Assembly (NCBI RefSeq): GCF_012395255.1
Contig: NZ_JAAZQD010000004.1
Coordinates: 471,390-535,389 of the forward strand
DNA length: 64,000 nucleotides
Source: Oleiagrimonas citrea
Lineage (GTDB): Bacteria > Pseudomonadota > Gammaproteobacteria > Xanthomonadales > Rhodanobacteraceae
Reading direction: 5' to 3'
A program made the translations under genes and the position numbers. Each line of letters opens with the position of its first letter. Position 1 is the first letter of the stretch. The notes under the pieces are model-generated. The model saw only the letters and a list, made by a program, of their open reading frames with translations, searched no databases and was not told the origin of the DNA. Shown here piece by piece: positions 36,722-44,630 of this stretch.

Positions 36722-37201
36722 CTAGTCCGCGCCGCGTCGTCGACGCCCTCGCCATGCCAGCACGGCGGCGAGCAGGGCGGCGAAGATGTAGATCGCAATC
36801 GCGCCTGCGCTCAGCGAAGCCCATGCGAGATGCGCCAGCATGCCGCTGCCGGCGCGGCGCAGGGCCTGCATGAAGCTCATGCCGAAGGTGCCGGCCAGAT
36901 CGGCGGCAGCGAACAGGAAGCGCATGTAGGCACAGGCCAGCAACGTCGCCAGGGCGGCAAGCACGGCAGCGGGCAGCGGCTCGTCGATGACCCAGTGCCG
37001 CATGACGTGGCCGATCAACAGGCCCATTGGCAGCGCCAGCCAGACGGCGGTATGCCAGCTCGGCATAAACAGGTTGAGCAGCAGCCACAGTGCGCCTGCG
37101 GCCAGCGCGATCATGGCGGCGCTGAACGTCGAGAACAGCAGCGTCGTCATCGAGACGGCGCGGGAATGGTTCGACATCGGGTCGGGTGTGGCTCGGCCCA
37201 T
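36722..37201 (-). CDS. Hypothetical membrane protein, 159 aa
   Basis: I recognise no named family. Four hydrophobic segments are seen: STFSAAMIALAAGALWLLLNLFM, HTAVWLALPMGLLIGHVM, AAVLAALATLLACAYMRFLFAAA and LSAGAIAIYIFAALLAAVLAW, ending in a basic tail (RGRRRRGAD). The start at 37201 is chosen because a GAGGAGG ribosome-binding site lies six bases upstream; an internal ATG at 37177 lacks one. It is convergent with pntB and divergent from sufT. No functional hint comes from the neighbours. Confidence 0.7.
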   Translation of the reverse strand: MGRATPDPMSNHSRAVSMTTLLFSTFSAAMIALAAGALWLLLNLFMPSWHTAVWLALPMGLLIGHVMRHWVIDEPLPAAVLAALATLLACAYMRFLFAAADLAGTFGMSFMQALRRAGSGMLAHLAWASLSAGAIAIYIFAALLAAVLAWRGRRRRGAD

Positions 37202-37323
37202 GGGCATCCTCCTCGGCAAGGGGCGCATGATAGCGCCTGTGTCGAAACGCGCATCCTCGCCTTGGCATGGGCGCGAGCCGGACGCATGTCATAATGACCG
37301 ATCCATTCCACGCATCGATTCTC

Positions 37324-37881
37324 ATGTCCGGTTTCAGTCTCAGCAGCGAACCTTTCACCCTGCAGCGCGATTGCGAGGCGGTGATGGTGCCCGTCGGCGA
37401 GACGGTCACGCTTCCCGCGGGGCAGATCGGCTACATCACCCAGGCTCTGGGCGGCAGCTTCACGGTGTATGTGGAAGGCAATCTGTTCCGCATCGCCGGC
37501 CAGGACGCGGAGGCGCTGGGCAAGGAGCCTCCGGCACCGATCGAGCTGGCCGAGGACGCCAGCGATGAGGATGTGGAGAAGCTGGTCTGGTCGCAGCTGC
37601 GCACCTGCTTCGATCCGGAAATCCCGGTCAACATCGTCGAACTGGGGCTGGTCTACGACGTCAGCCTGGATCCGGACGAGGATGGTTCGCGCAAGGTCTA
37701 TGTGAAGATGACCCTGACCGCGCCCGGCTGCGGCATGGGCGACATCCTGGTCGATGACGTGCGCACCAAGCTGGAACTGATTCCCACCGTGTCCGAGGCC
37801 GATGTCGATATGGTGTTTGATCCGCCGTGGAATCAGTCCATGATGTCAGACGCCGCCAAGCTCGAGACCGGCATGCTCTGA
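37324..37881 (+). CDS. sufT: SufT-family iron-sulfur cluster assembly protein
   Basis: A 185-residue protein with an N-terminal extension specific to the SufT group (AVMVPVGETVTLPAGQIGYITQALGGSFTVYV) and a C-terminal MIP18/DUF59 domain (about residues 80-180) bearing FDPEIPVNIVELGLVYDV and the conserved cysteine in LTAPGCGMGDILVDDV. SufT assists maturation of Fe-S proteins. A longer start at 37294 is possible but has no better support. No suf operon is adjacent here. Confidence 0.88.
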   Translation: MSGFSLSSEPFTLQRDCEAVMVPVGETVTLPAGQIGYITQALGGSFTVYVEGNLFRIAGQDAEALGKEPPAPIELAEDASDEDVEKLVWSQLRTCFDPEIPVNIVELGLVYDVSLDPDEDGSRKVYVKMTLTAPGCGMGDILVDDVRTKLELIPTVSEADVDMVFDPPWNQSMMSDAAKLETGML

Positions 37882-37940
37882 TTCGATGCGCGGTCCCGGT
37901 TCGGCGGCTCGACACTGCCGGTATCTGACTGGAGGCCTCC

Positions 37941-38366
37941 ATGAAGAAGATCCGTTGGTACGCCTGGGCTGCGATGCTCGGCGTTGCGATGTTGTTGGTC
38001 GAGGTCTACGCGCACGCCGGTCTGCGCGCGCAGCCTGTTGTCGGCGCAGCGGTTGCGTCCCAGGCGCGTCTGCAGGCTCCGCTTCGACACACCTATCTGG
38101 TCGCTGGTGCTCATGCATTGCAGTGGACGCCCTTCATGCGCGATCCGGCGATGCGCCTGGCCGAATCCGTATGGGGTGACGCGTTCGTCCCGATTCGCGA
38201 ACATCCCGAATTGGCGCTGTACGAACTCGGGGACGCATCGCATGGCGTGGTGCACGCCTTGCTCGCGCCCATGTACTGGGGGGCGCCGCTTTTCCTGCTG
38301 CTGGCCGCGATCGGTTATGCGCTTCGTCCGCGCCGGGTTCATGTGATGGGTTCGGGCAATCATTGA
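37941..38366 (+). CDS. Hypothetical membrane protein, 141 aa
   Basis: I do not recognise a family. It has an N-terminal hydrophobic segment (WYAWAAMLGVAMLLVEVYAHAG), a middle non-membrane region of about 75 residues (including ALQWTPFMRDPAMRLAESVWG) and a C-terminal membrane helix (MYWGAPLFLLLAAIGYAL) with a basic tail. A GGAGGCCTCC sequence precedes the ATG. It is monocistronic as far as can be seen and precedes the AT-rich protease leader. Confidence 0.65.
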   Translation: MKKIRWYAWAAMLGVAMLLVEVYAHAGLRAQPVVGAAVASQARLQAPLRHTYLVAGAHALQWTPFMRDPAMRLAESVWGDAFVPIREHPELALYELGDASHGVVHALLAPMYWGAPLFLLLAAIGYALRPRRVHVMGSGNH

Positions 38367-38779
38367 ATCGGCATTTTAGATACACATAATCGGAAAACAT
38401 TTCGCGGTGGCTTCGATAATGTGAAGTCATCGGCGTGTGATTCATGAATAATTAATCACTCATGAATATGAAATCGGAAAAACTCCTAAAGCCGGCTTGA
38501 CGACATTTTCCCGGCTGCTCTAGGTTGTCCTTGCCGCATTTCGTGGGGAGACGTAAATGCGGTGCTCCGAAACGGCGTCTTGGGGGATGCCGTCACCGAT
38601 GTAACCAACGTTCAGTAACGCTCTCTCGGGGATGCAGGGGGAGAGCGCGTTATGCATTTCGAACGACTTCGGGGCAGCAAGGTAATCGACCGCGGCAATC
38701 GCGGTTCACTCACGTTTGATGGCCATGCCGTCACGAGGACGCGTTGCGCCATCGGGCACCTAGGAGGAGGTTGTACCCA
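38367..38779 (+). promoter_or_regulatory. Long AT-rich, structured leader of the M4 protease gene
   Basis: This 413-bp gap starts with a low-GC stretch (38375-38480) unlike its surroundings. It contains an inverted repeat GTGATT-N11-AATCAC (38437-38459), a palindrome ATTCATGAAT inside it (38440-38449), and TCATGAATA repeated at 38442 and 38460. Further down are four potential RNA hairpins: 38536-38560, 38572-38593, 38619-38647 and 38689-38705. An AGGAGGAGG ribosome-binding site (38762-38770) precedes the ATG. It looks like a regulated promoter with a structured 5' UTR. Confidence 0.55.
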
Positions 38780-40981
38780 ATGCCTGGTACTTTTCGTTTG
38801 AACATCCTGGTCGCAGCCATGGGGCTGGCCGCGTTCTCGACGGCCAATGCCGCGACCACGGAGCATCTGCATGCACGGACGCTCGGCGTCACGCCGGCCA
38901 GCCAGCTCGCGCACACGCTCGGTCTCGGCAACGGCATGTCGTTCAAGGCGCGCTTCAGCCGTCCGACGCGTCACGGCACCGACACGGTTCGCATGCAGCA
39001 GATGTACAACGGCGTTCCCGTCTACGGCCGCAGCATCGCCGTGGAGCAGAACGCGCAGGGACAGGCCCTGGTGGCCAATGGTCCCGTCGCCCAGTCTTTC
39101 AACCTGAGCGCCTCGGACATGCGCGCCAAGCTCACCGGCGATCGTGCGGTGGAAGTCCTGCGCGGGCGTCACAATCCGTTCATGGCGCCGGGGCAGTCGA
39201 TCCACAACGCCAAGGCCGACCTGTACGTGTATCCCGAGTCGCAGGGGCAGGCGCGTCTGGTCTATCTAACCTCGTACTTCGCGGCGGGTAACCAGCCGGC
39301 GCGTCCGACCGCGATCATCGATGCCAACACCGGCGAGATCATCGAGCAGTGGGACGGTTTGACCACCGCCGACGGCTACGGCCCGGGCGGCAATCAGAAG
39401 ACCGGTCAGTATCAGTACGGCACCGACTATCCGGCGCTGGTCGTCACCGCGTCCGGCAGCACCTGCTCGCTGTCGAACTCGGATGTGAAGACCTACGACA
39501 TGAACAACGCGATGTCCGGCTCGGGCACGCTGGTCAGCTTCCCGTGCTACACGCACACGGGCGATGGCGTGAACGGCGCCTACTCGCCGGAGAACGACGC
39601 GCATCACTTCGGCCAGGTCGTGCATGACATGTACAACAACTGGTTCGGCGCACCGCCGCTGAACTTCACGCTGGTCATGAAGGTGCATCTGGGCAGCAAC
39701 TACGAGAACGCGTACTGGGACGGCTCGGCGATGAACTTCGGCGACGGCGCCAGCACGTTCTACCCACTGACCTCGCTGGATGTGACCAGTCACGAAATCA
39801 GCCACGGTTTCACCGAGCAGCACTCTAACCTGCAGTATTCCGGCCAGTCCGGCGGCATGAACGAGGCGTTCTCGGACATGGCCGGTGAAGCGGCCGAGTA
39901 CTACGACCGCGGCAGCAACGACTGGCTGGTGGGCGCCGAGATCATCAAGAGCGGCACCGCGCTGCGCTACATGTGCAATCCGACCCAGGACGGTTCGTCG
40001 ATCGACAACGCGGCGGACTACTACAGCGGTCTGAACGTGCACTACTCCAGCGGCGTCTACAACAAGGCGTTCTGCACCCTGGCCAAGACCTCCGGCTGGA
40101 ACACCAAGAAGGCCTTCGAGGTGTTCGAGCGCGCCAATGCGCTGTACTGGAGTTCGACCGCGACGTTCAACAGCGGCGCCTGCGGCGTCGAGAGTGCCTC
40201 GGACGATCTGGGCTACACCACCAGCGACGTGGTCAGCGCCTTCAATGCTGTCGGCGTGAGCTGCCCGAGCGGTGGCGGCGGCGGTGGTGGCGGCACCGGC
40301 GGTTCGCTGCAGAACGGTACTGCCGTATCGCTGTCCGGCAGCTCGGGCGCCTTCAGCAACACCTATACCGTGCAGGTGCCTTCGGGTTCCAGCAACTTGG
40401 TGATCTCCACCTCCGGCGGCAGCGGTGACGCTGACCTCTACGTGAAACTGGGTTCGGAGCCGACCCTGAGCAGCTACGACTGCCGCCCGTACAAGAACGG
40501 CAACAGCGAGAGCTGCAGCTTCTCGTCGCCGTCGACCAGCACCTACTACGTCAAGCTGTATGGCTACAGCAGCTACTCGGGCGTCTCCCTGAAGGCGACC
40601 TGGACCGAGCCGAGCGGCGGCGGTGGCGGTGGCGGCGGTGGGTTCTATGAGAACTCGACCAACGTCAACATCCCGGACCAGAGCACCGCGAGCAGCTACA
40701 TCAGCGTCAGCGGTGAAGCCAACCCGGGTCCGAGCGACCTGCAGGTGCATGTGAAGATCGTCCATACCTACCGTGGCGATCTGCGCATCACGCTGTACTC
40801 GCCGAGCGGATCCAGCGTCGTGCTGAAGAGCCCCAGCGGTTCGGACGGCACCGACAACGTCGATCAGACCTACACGGTCAACGCGTCCAGCTTGAACCCG
40901 AACGGTCAGTGGCGTCTGAAGGTCGACGATGTCTATGCCGGCGATACCGGTTACATCGACGACTGGAGCCTGCAGTTCTGA
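38780..40981 (+). CDS. Secreted M4 (thermolysin/vibriolysin-like) metalloprotease with PPC and P domains
   Basis: A 733-residue preproenzyme. Signal peptide 1-24 (VAAMGLAAFSTANA); FTP/PepSY-type propeptide about 30-195; M4 catalytic domain about 200-500 with zinc motif HEISH (338-342) and third ligand Glu362 in GGMNEAFSD. A poly-Gly linker leads to a PPC domain (about 510-610), a second poly-Gly linker, and a proprotein-convertase P domain (about 625-733, ending GYIDDWSLQF). Both C-terminal domains are usually cleaved or aid secretion and substrate binding. Likely a major exoprotease exported by type II secretion. Confidence 0.93.
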   Translation: MPGTFRLNILVAAMGLAAFSTANAATTEHLHARTLGVTPASQLAHTLGLGNGMSFKARFSRPTRHGTDTVRMQQMYNGVPVYGRSIAVEQNAQGQALVANGPVAQSFNLSASDMRAKLTGDRAVEVLRGRHNPFMAPGQSIHNAKADLYVYPESQGQARLVYLTSYFAAGNQPARPTAIIDANTGEIIEQWDGLTTADGYGPGGNQKTGQYQYGTDYPALVVTASGSTCSLSNSDVKTYDMNNAMSGSGTLVSFPCYTHTGDGVNGAYSPENDAHHFGQVVHDMYNNWFGAPPLNFTLVMKVHLGSNYENAYWDGSAMNFGDGASTFYPLTSLDVTSHEISHGFTEQHSNLQYSGQSGGMNEAFSDMAGEAAEYYDRGSNDWLVGAEIIKSGTALRYMCNPTQDGSSIDNAADYYSGLNVHYSSGVYNKAFCTLAKTSGWNTKKAFEVFERANALYWSSTATFNSGACGVESASDDLGYTTSDVVSAFNAVGVSCPSGGGGGGGGTGGSLQNGTAVSLSGSSGAFSNTYTVQVPSGSSNLVISTSGGSGDADLYVKLGSEPTLSSYDCRPYKNGNSESCSFSSPSTSTYYVKLYGYSSYSGVSLKATWTEPSGGGGGGGGGFYENSTNVNIPDQSTASSYISVSGEANPGPSDLQVHVKIVHTYRGDLRITLYSPSGSSVVLKSPSGSDGTDNVDQTYTVNASSLNPNGQWRLKVDDVYAGDTGYIDDWSLQF

Positions 40982-40988
40982 GGCTCCG

Positions 40989-41014
40989 CCCGCACAGGGA
41001 GGTGCGGGTTTCGT
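40989..41014 (+). terminator. Hairpin just after the M4 protease gene
   Basis: CCCGCAC / GTGCGGG with a six-base loop followed by TTTCGTTC, eight bases after the stop. A weak intrinsic terminator, backed up by a stronger one 60 bp further on. Confidence 0.55.
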
Positions 41015-41073
41015 TCGAGGCAAGGGTGGGTTGAGACCTGCCGGCGAAGCCCTTACATGGCGTTTCGCATGAA

Positions 41074-41108
41074 GACCCGGCCGCGGTTAGCGGTCGGGTC
41101 TTTCTATT
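41074..41108 (+). terminator. Intrinsic terminator downstream of the M4 protease
   Basis: GACCCGGCCGC pairs with GCGGTCGGGTC (one G-T-type mismatch/wobble) around GGTTA, followed by TTTCTATTCT. A good rho-independent terminator. Confidence 0.8.
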
Positions 41109-41492
41109 CTGACAGTGGTTTGCCGAATTCGTGTATTCGACATATTTGCTGCGTGATACAACAATAAAGGCAAGTGCAGGAAGAATTAATACTTGGTTTC
41201 TCGCGGGATAAAAAATGCGAATTAACGCATATTTTTATCTTTATTAAATCCTCATGCTGAGGATAAGCGTTTTTAAATAAGCCAAGGGATGTTGGCGACA
41301 TGTTCCGCGATGCATCAATGAATGGCATCAGTGCCCGTGCATTGCTTCAGTCATGGAGGCTGGGGGAGTGGCAATGAATCGGGTCGCGGGAATTTGGGTG
41401 GGTAGATAAGTCGAGAGCGATTGAGCTCATTACAGAGTGGCACGCACGGGCCGCTGCAGGTTCGCTCGTGCTCTATATTCGGAGGAGTAGCA
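41109..41492 (+). promoter_or_regulatory. AT-rich leader of the sedolisin gene
   Basis: The segment 41109-41285 is markedly AT-rich and lies between the M4 terminator and the S53 protease. It holds two hairpins: ATGCG/CGCAT flanked by A and T runs (41211-41236), and ATCCTCA-TGC-TGAGGAT (41248-41264) followed by AAGCGTTTTT, which resembles a terminator. The rest (41286-41492) returns to higher GC and ends in a GGAGGAG ribosome-binding site. Promoter position is not resolved. Confidence 0.45.
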
Positions 41493-43856
41493 ATGCGAAG
41501 CAGTTTTCCACGATTGAAGATGCTGGCGGCCGCAGTCGGACTGGCCGCAGCTGGTACGGCCATGGCCGCCAGTGGTCAGGCCTCGGACATGGCGACCGCG
41601 CAGTCGCCGGTGGTCGGTCATGCCATGCACCTGAACGCCCACCAGGCGGCGATCGGTGCGATGGACTCCGGTCAGATGATGCATATTTCGGTGGCGCTGA
41701 AGCTGCGCAACCACCAGGACTTGAAGAACTTCATCGCCGCCGCTCACGAACACCTGTCGCCGCTGGCGCATACGCGTCTGAGCAAGGCGCAGTTCATGCA
41801 GAGCTACGGCCCGACCACGGCCCAGGCGAACAAGGTGGCGAACTACCTGCGTCGCTACGGCTTCCAGAACGTCACCATCGCCGGCAACAACATGCTGGTC
41901 TCGGGTGATGCGCCAGCTAGCACCGTGCAGGCAGTGTTTCACACCTCGCTGCAGCGCGTACGTACCAAGAGCGGTCGTCTCGCGTTCGCGAACTCCTCGG
42001 ATGTGCACATCCCGGCTTCGCTGAGCGATTCGGTGCTGTCCGTGATCGGCCTGCAGGACGTCTATCGTCCGCACACGTTCGCGCATGTCATGGCCGGTGC
42101 CAGCACGCAGAGCGTGACCGGCCACAACCCGACCGATTTCTCCGCCATCTATGGCGGCACCGGTGTCGCCACCGGTGCGGGCGTGACGGTCGGCATCATC
42201 ACCCAGGGCAGCCTGGCTCAGACCAAGACCGACCTGAACACCTTCACGTCGAACAACGGTCTGCCGACGGTGACCACGCAGACGGTCAACACCAACGGCA
42301 CCAGCACCGACACCAGCGGTGTCGACGAATGGAATCTGGACAGCCAGGACGTCGTCGGCGCGGCCGGCGGTCAGGTCGGCAAGCTGATCTTCTACAACAT
42401 CCCGACCCTGTCCAACACCAATCTGACCGCGGACATCAACACGGCGGTCAGCGCCAACGCGGCCAAGATCATCAATGTGTCGCTGGGCGAGTGCGAGACC
42501 TCGGCGAAGAGCGACGGCTCGGCGGCGGCGCAGGACCAAGCGTTCCAGCAGGCCGTGGCGCAGGGGCAGACCTTCTCCATCTCGACCGGCGACTCCGGTG
42601 CGGATGAGTGCGGCAACGGTGGGACTACGCCAAGCTGGCCGGCTGCCTCGCAGTATGTCATCGCGGTGGCGGGCACGACGCTGAATGCGTCCACCACGAC
42701 CTGGAACAGTGAGACCGTGTGGAGCAGCAGCGGCGGCAGCGAGAGCACCTTCGAGCCGAAGCCGAGCTGGCAGACGCTGTACAGCGGCACCTATCGTGGC
42801 GTGGCTGACGTGGCCTTCGACGGCGATCCGAATTCGGGCGCCAAGATCATCGTCAACGGCAGCACGACCCAGGTCGGCGGCACCAGCCTCTCGGCACCGA
42901 TCTTCTCGGGCCTGTGGGCCCGCGTGATCGCGACCAAGGGCACCGGCGTCGGCTTTGCCGGTCCGCTGCTGTACAACCTGCCGGCTTCCGACTTCCATGA
43001 CATCACGTCGGGCAACAACGGCGGTTCCACGGCCAGCACTGGCTATGACCTGGCTAGCGGCCGCGGCAGCCTGATCCTGAGCAACGCCATCAATGACATC
43101 GGTGGCAGCAGCGGTGGCAACAACCCACCGACCGCGAACTTCAGTGATTCCGTGAACGGCTTGACCGTCAACTTCACCGATTCTTCCAGCGATAGCGATG
43201 GTTCGATCGCCTCGCGTTCCTGGAACTTCGGCGACGGCTCGACCTCGACCGCCACCAATCCGAGTCACACCTACTCCGCGGGCGGCACCTATACGGTGAC
43301 CCTGACGGTGACGGACAACGGTGGTGCGACGGATACCAAGACGGCTTCGGTCACGGTGTCGGGCGGTGGTGGCGGTTCCAGCCAGCTGCTGGGCAACACC
43401 GGCTTCGAGAGCGGCTCGGCCTCGCCGTGGTCGCTGAGCTCCGGCGTGCTGTGCAGCAACAGCACCTGCTCGGGCCAGTCCGCGCATGCCGGTTCGTGGT
43501 TCGCGTGGCTGGACGGCTACGGTTCCTCGCACACCGACACCGTATCGCAGACCGTTTCGATTCCGTCCGGCATCAGCTCGGCGACACTGAAGTACTACCT
43601 GCACATCGACACGGCCGAAGGCACGTCTTCGTACGCCTACGACACGCTGAAGGTGCAGGTCTACAACACGTCGGGAAGCCTGCTGGGCACGCTGGCGACG
43701 TATTCGAACCTGAATGCGGCGTCAGGATACACCGCTCACACCGCCAGCTTGTCTTCCTACGCGGGACAGACGGTGGTCGTGAAGTTCACCGGCACCGAGG
43801 ACTACTCCAACCAGACCTCGTTCGTGCTGGATGACATCACGCTGACCACGCAGTAA
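41493..43856 (+). CDS. Secreted S53 sedolisin (pseudomonalisin/xanthomonalisin-like) with PKD domain
   Basis: A 787-residue serine-carboxyl peptidase precursor active at low pH. Signal peptide 1-25; pro-kumamolisin activation domain about 35-195; catalytic domain about 205-560 with Glu279 and Asp283 in DEWNLDSQD, oxyanion Asp367 in [10 protein letters not shown], and Ser465 in GGTSLSAP (usual SGTS). The calcium-site region HDITSGNNG...[11 protein letters not shown] follows. A PKD domain (about 565-650, [18 protein letters not shown]) and a C-terminal beta-sandwich domain (about 655-787) complete it. It pairs with the upstream M4 protease as an exoenzyme island. Confidence 0.93.
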   Translation: MRSSFPRLKMLAAAVGLAAAGTAMAASGQASDMATAQSPVVGHAMHLNAHQAAIGAMDSGQMMHISVALKLRNHQDLKNFIAAAHEHLSPLAHTRLSKAQFMQSYGPTTAQANKVANYLRRYGFQNVTIAGNNMLVSGDAPASTVQAVFHTSLQRVRTKSGRLAFANSSDVHIPASLSDSVLSVIGLQDVYRPHTFAHVMAGASTQSVTGHNPTDFSAIYGGTGVATGAGVTVGIITQGSLAQTKTDLNTFTSNNGLPTVTTQTVNTNGTSTDTSGVDEWNLDSQDVVGAAGGQVGKLIFYNIPTLSNTNLTADINTAVSANAAKIINVSLGECETSAKSDGSAAAQDQAFQQAVAQGQTFSISTGDSGADECGNGGTTPSWPAASQYVIAVAGTTLNASTTTWNSETVWSSSGGSESTFEPKPSWQTLYSGTYRGVADVAFDGDPNSGAKIIVNGSTTQVGGTSLSAPIFSGLWARVIATKGTGVGFAGPLLYNLPASDFHDITSGNNGGSTASTGYDLASGRGSLILSNAINDIGGSSGGNNPPTANFSDSVNGLTVNFTDSSSDSDGSIASRSWNFGDGSTSTATNPSHTYSAGGTYTVTLTVTDNGGATDTKTASVTVSGGGGGSSQLLGNTGFESGSASPWSLSSGVLCSNSTCSGQSAHAGSWFAWLDGYGSSHTDTVSQTVSIPSGISSATLKYYLHIDTAEGTSSYAYDTLKVQVYNTSGSLLGTLATYSNLNAASGYTAHTASLSSYAGQTVVVKFTGTEDYSNQTSFVLDDITLTTQ

Positions 43857-43865
43857 GCGCACAAC

Positions 43866-43897
43866 CCCGGGTCGGCGCGCGATGACGCCGGCCCGGG
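43866..43897 (+). terminator. Hairpin after the sedolisin gene
   Basis: CCCGGGTCGGCG pairs with CGCCGGCCCGGG (one mismatch) nine bases after the stop, followed by TTAT. The T tail is short. Confidence 0.5.
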
Positions 43898-43997
43898 TTA
43901 TCGAGCAATTGCACGCCGTCCGGCGTGCATCGGCAAGGACGCCGGGTCTACCCCCAGACCTGCTACATGGATGTATGCGTCATGGAGGACGCTTGTT

Positions 43998-44027
43998 GCC
44001 CGGCCCACGCAGCCGGGCATTTTTTTG
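43998..44027 (+). terminator. Intrinsic terminator between sedolisin and asparaginase-like genes
   Basis: GCCCGGC / GCCGGGC hairpin with a seven-base loop followed by A and seven T. It closes the sedolisin transcript before the convergent gene. Confidence 0.88.
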
Positions 44028-44041
44028 TCCGCGTGTCGGTC

Positions 44042-44536
44042 TCAGGCGGCGGGGATTTCCTCGAAGCGGTTGGCGTCGCGATTCTTGCGTACGCGCATCG
44101 GATCCCATACGCGGCCGTTCATGGCGATCCAGACGCCATCGGGCAGGCTCTGCACCGCGCCGACCGCGCAGCCGATGTTGAACACCGCGTCCGAGCCCTG
44201 GAACCGCGCCGGATTCAGGGCGCCGGTCAGCACGATGGTCTTGCCCTCGATGCCCTGCAGCATGCGCGCGGTGTCGACCATGGAGTCGGTGCCGTGCGTC
44301 ACCAGTACGTGGCGATGCGGCTGCGCCTCGATGGTGCGGCGGATCAGCTGGCGGTCGTCATCGGTCATGTCCAGACTGTCCTTGCGCAGGATCGAGACCA
44401 CGTCGAAGCGGAAGCCGACGCCGAGCTGGCCGAGGATATCGCCGATCTGCGGCGCGCCGATCTGGTAGTCGGACTTGGCGTCGAAGTAGATCTTGTCGAT
44501 GGTGCCGCCGGTGGTGACGATGGTCAGATGCTGCAT
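44042..44536 (-). CDS. Short asparaginase-domain protein, 164 aa
   Basis: This matches only the N-terminal domain of type I/II L-asparaginases, which are normally 320-350 aa. The first catalytic threonine motif TTGGTID (residues 8-14) and the second motif VTHGTDSM are present, as is LTGALNPARFQGSDA. The C-terminal domain that completes the dimeric active site is absent, and the stop is not followed by a remnant. Stand-alone versions of this size exist in Xanthomonadales-like genomes as asparaginase domain-containing proteins, but activity is uncertain. Confidence 0.85.
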   Translation of the reverse strand: MQHLTIVTTGGTIDKIYFDAKSDYQIGAPQIGDILGQLGVGFRFDVVSILRKDSLDMTDDDRQLIRRTIEAQPHRHVLVTHGTDSMVDTARMLQGIEGKTIVLTGALNPARFQGSDAVFNIGCAVGAVQSLPDGVWIAMNGRVWDPMRVRKNRDANRFEEIPAA

Positions 44537-44630
44537 GGAGGGATCCTGATTGCGTGATTGCGTACGTGATGCGGTGTCGATGAATGAGGCGTGATGCGCG
44601 TGCACGGCGCCATTTCGTGGGGTCGCCCGC

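Noticed and set aside
38520..38779. Known riboswitch (c-di-GMP-I, glycine, TPP or cobalamin) in the protease leader
   Set aside because: I looked for the conserved cores of these classes and did not find them; the hairpins are kept as an unassigned structured leader.
40270..40650. Gly-codon runs as a genomic tandem repeat
   Set aside because: They encode flexible poly-Gly linkers between protease domains, which is ordinary for secreted multidomain enzymes.
41215..41247. Possible 10-residue leader peptide
   Set aside because: Starts inside a hairpin, lacks a ribosome-binding site, and shows no regulatory codon run.
41104..41328. 74-codon minus-strand frame in the AT-rich region
   Set aside because: Cys-rich, low-complexity product with no ribosome-binding site; the region looks regulatory rather than coding.
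41430..43604. 724-codon minus-strand frame across the sedolisin gene
   Set aside because: Antisense of a protease with full catalytic motifs; no signal, domain or start support.
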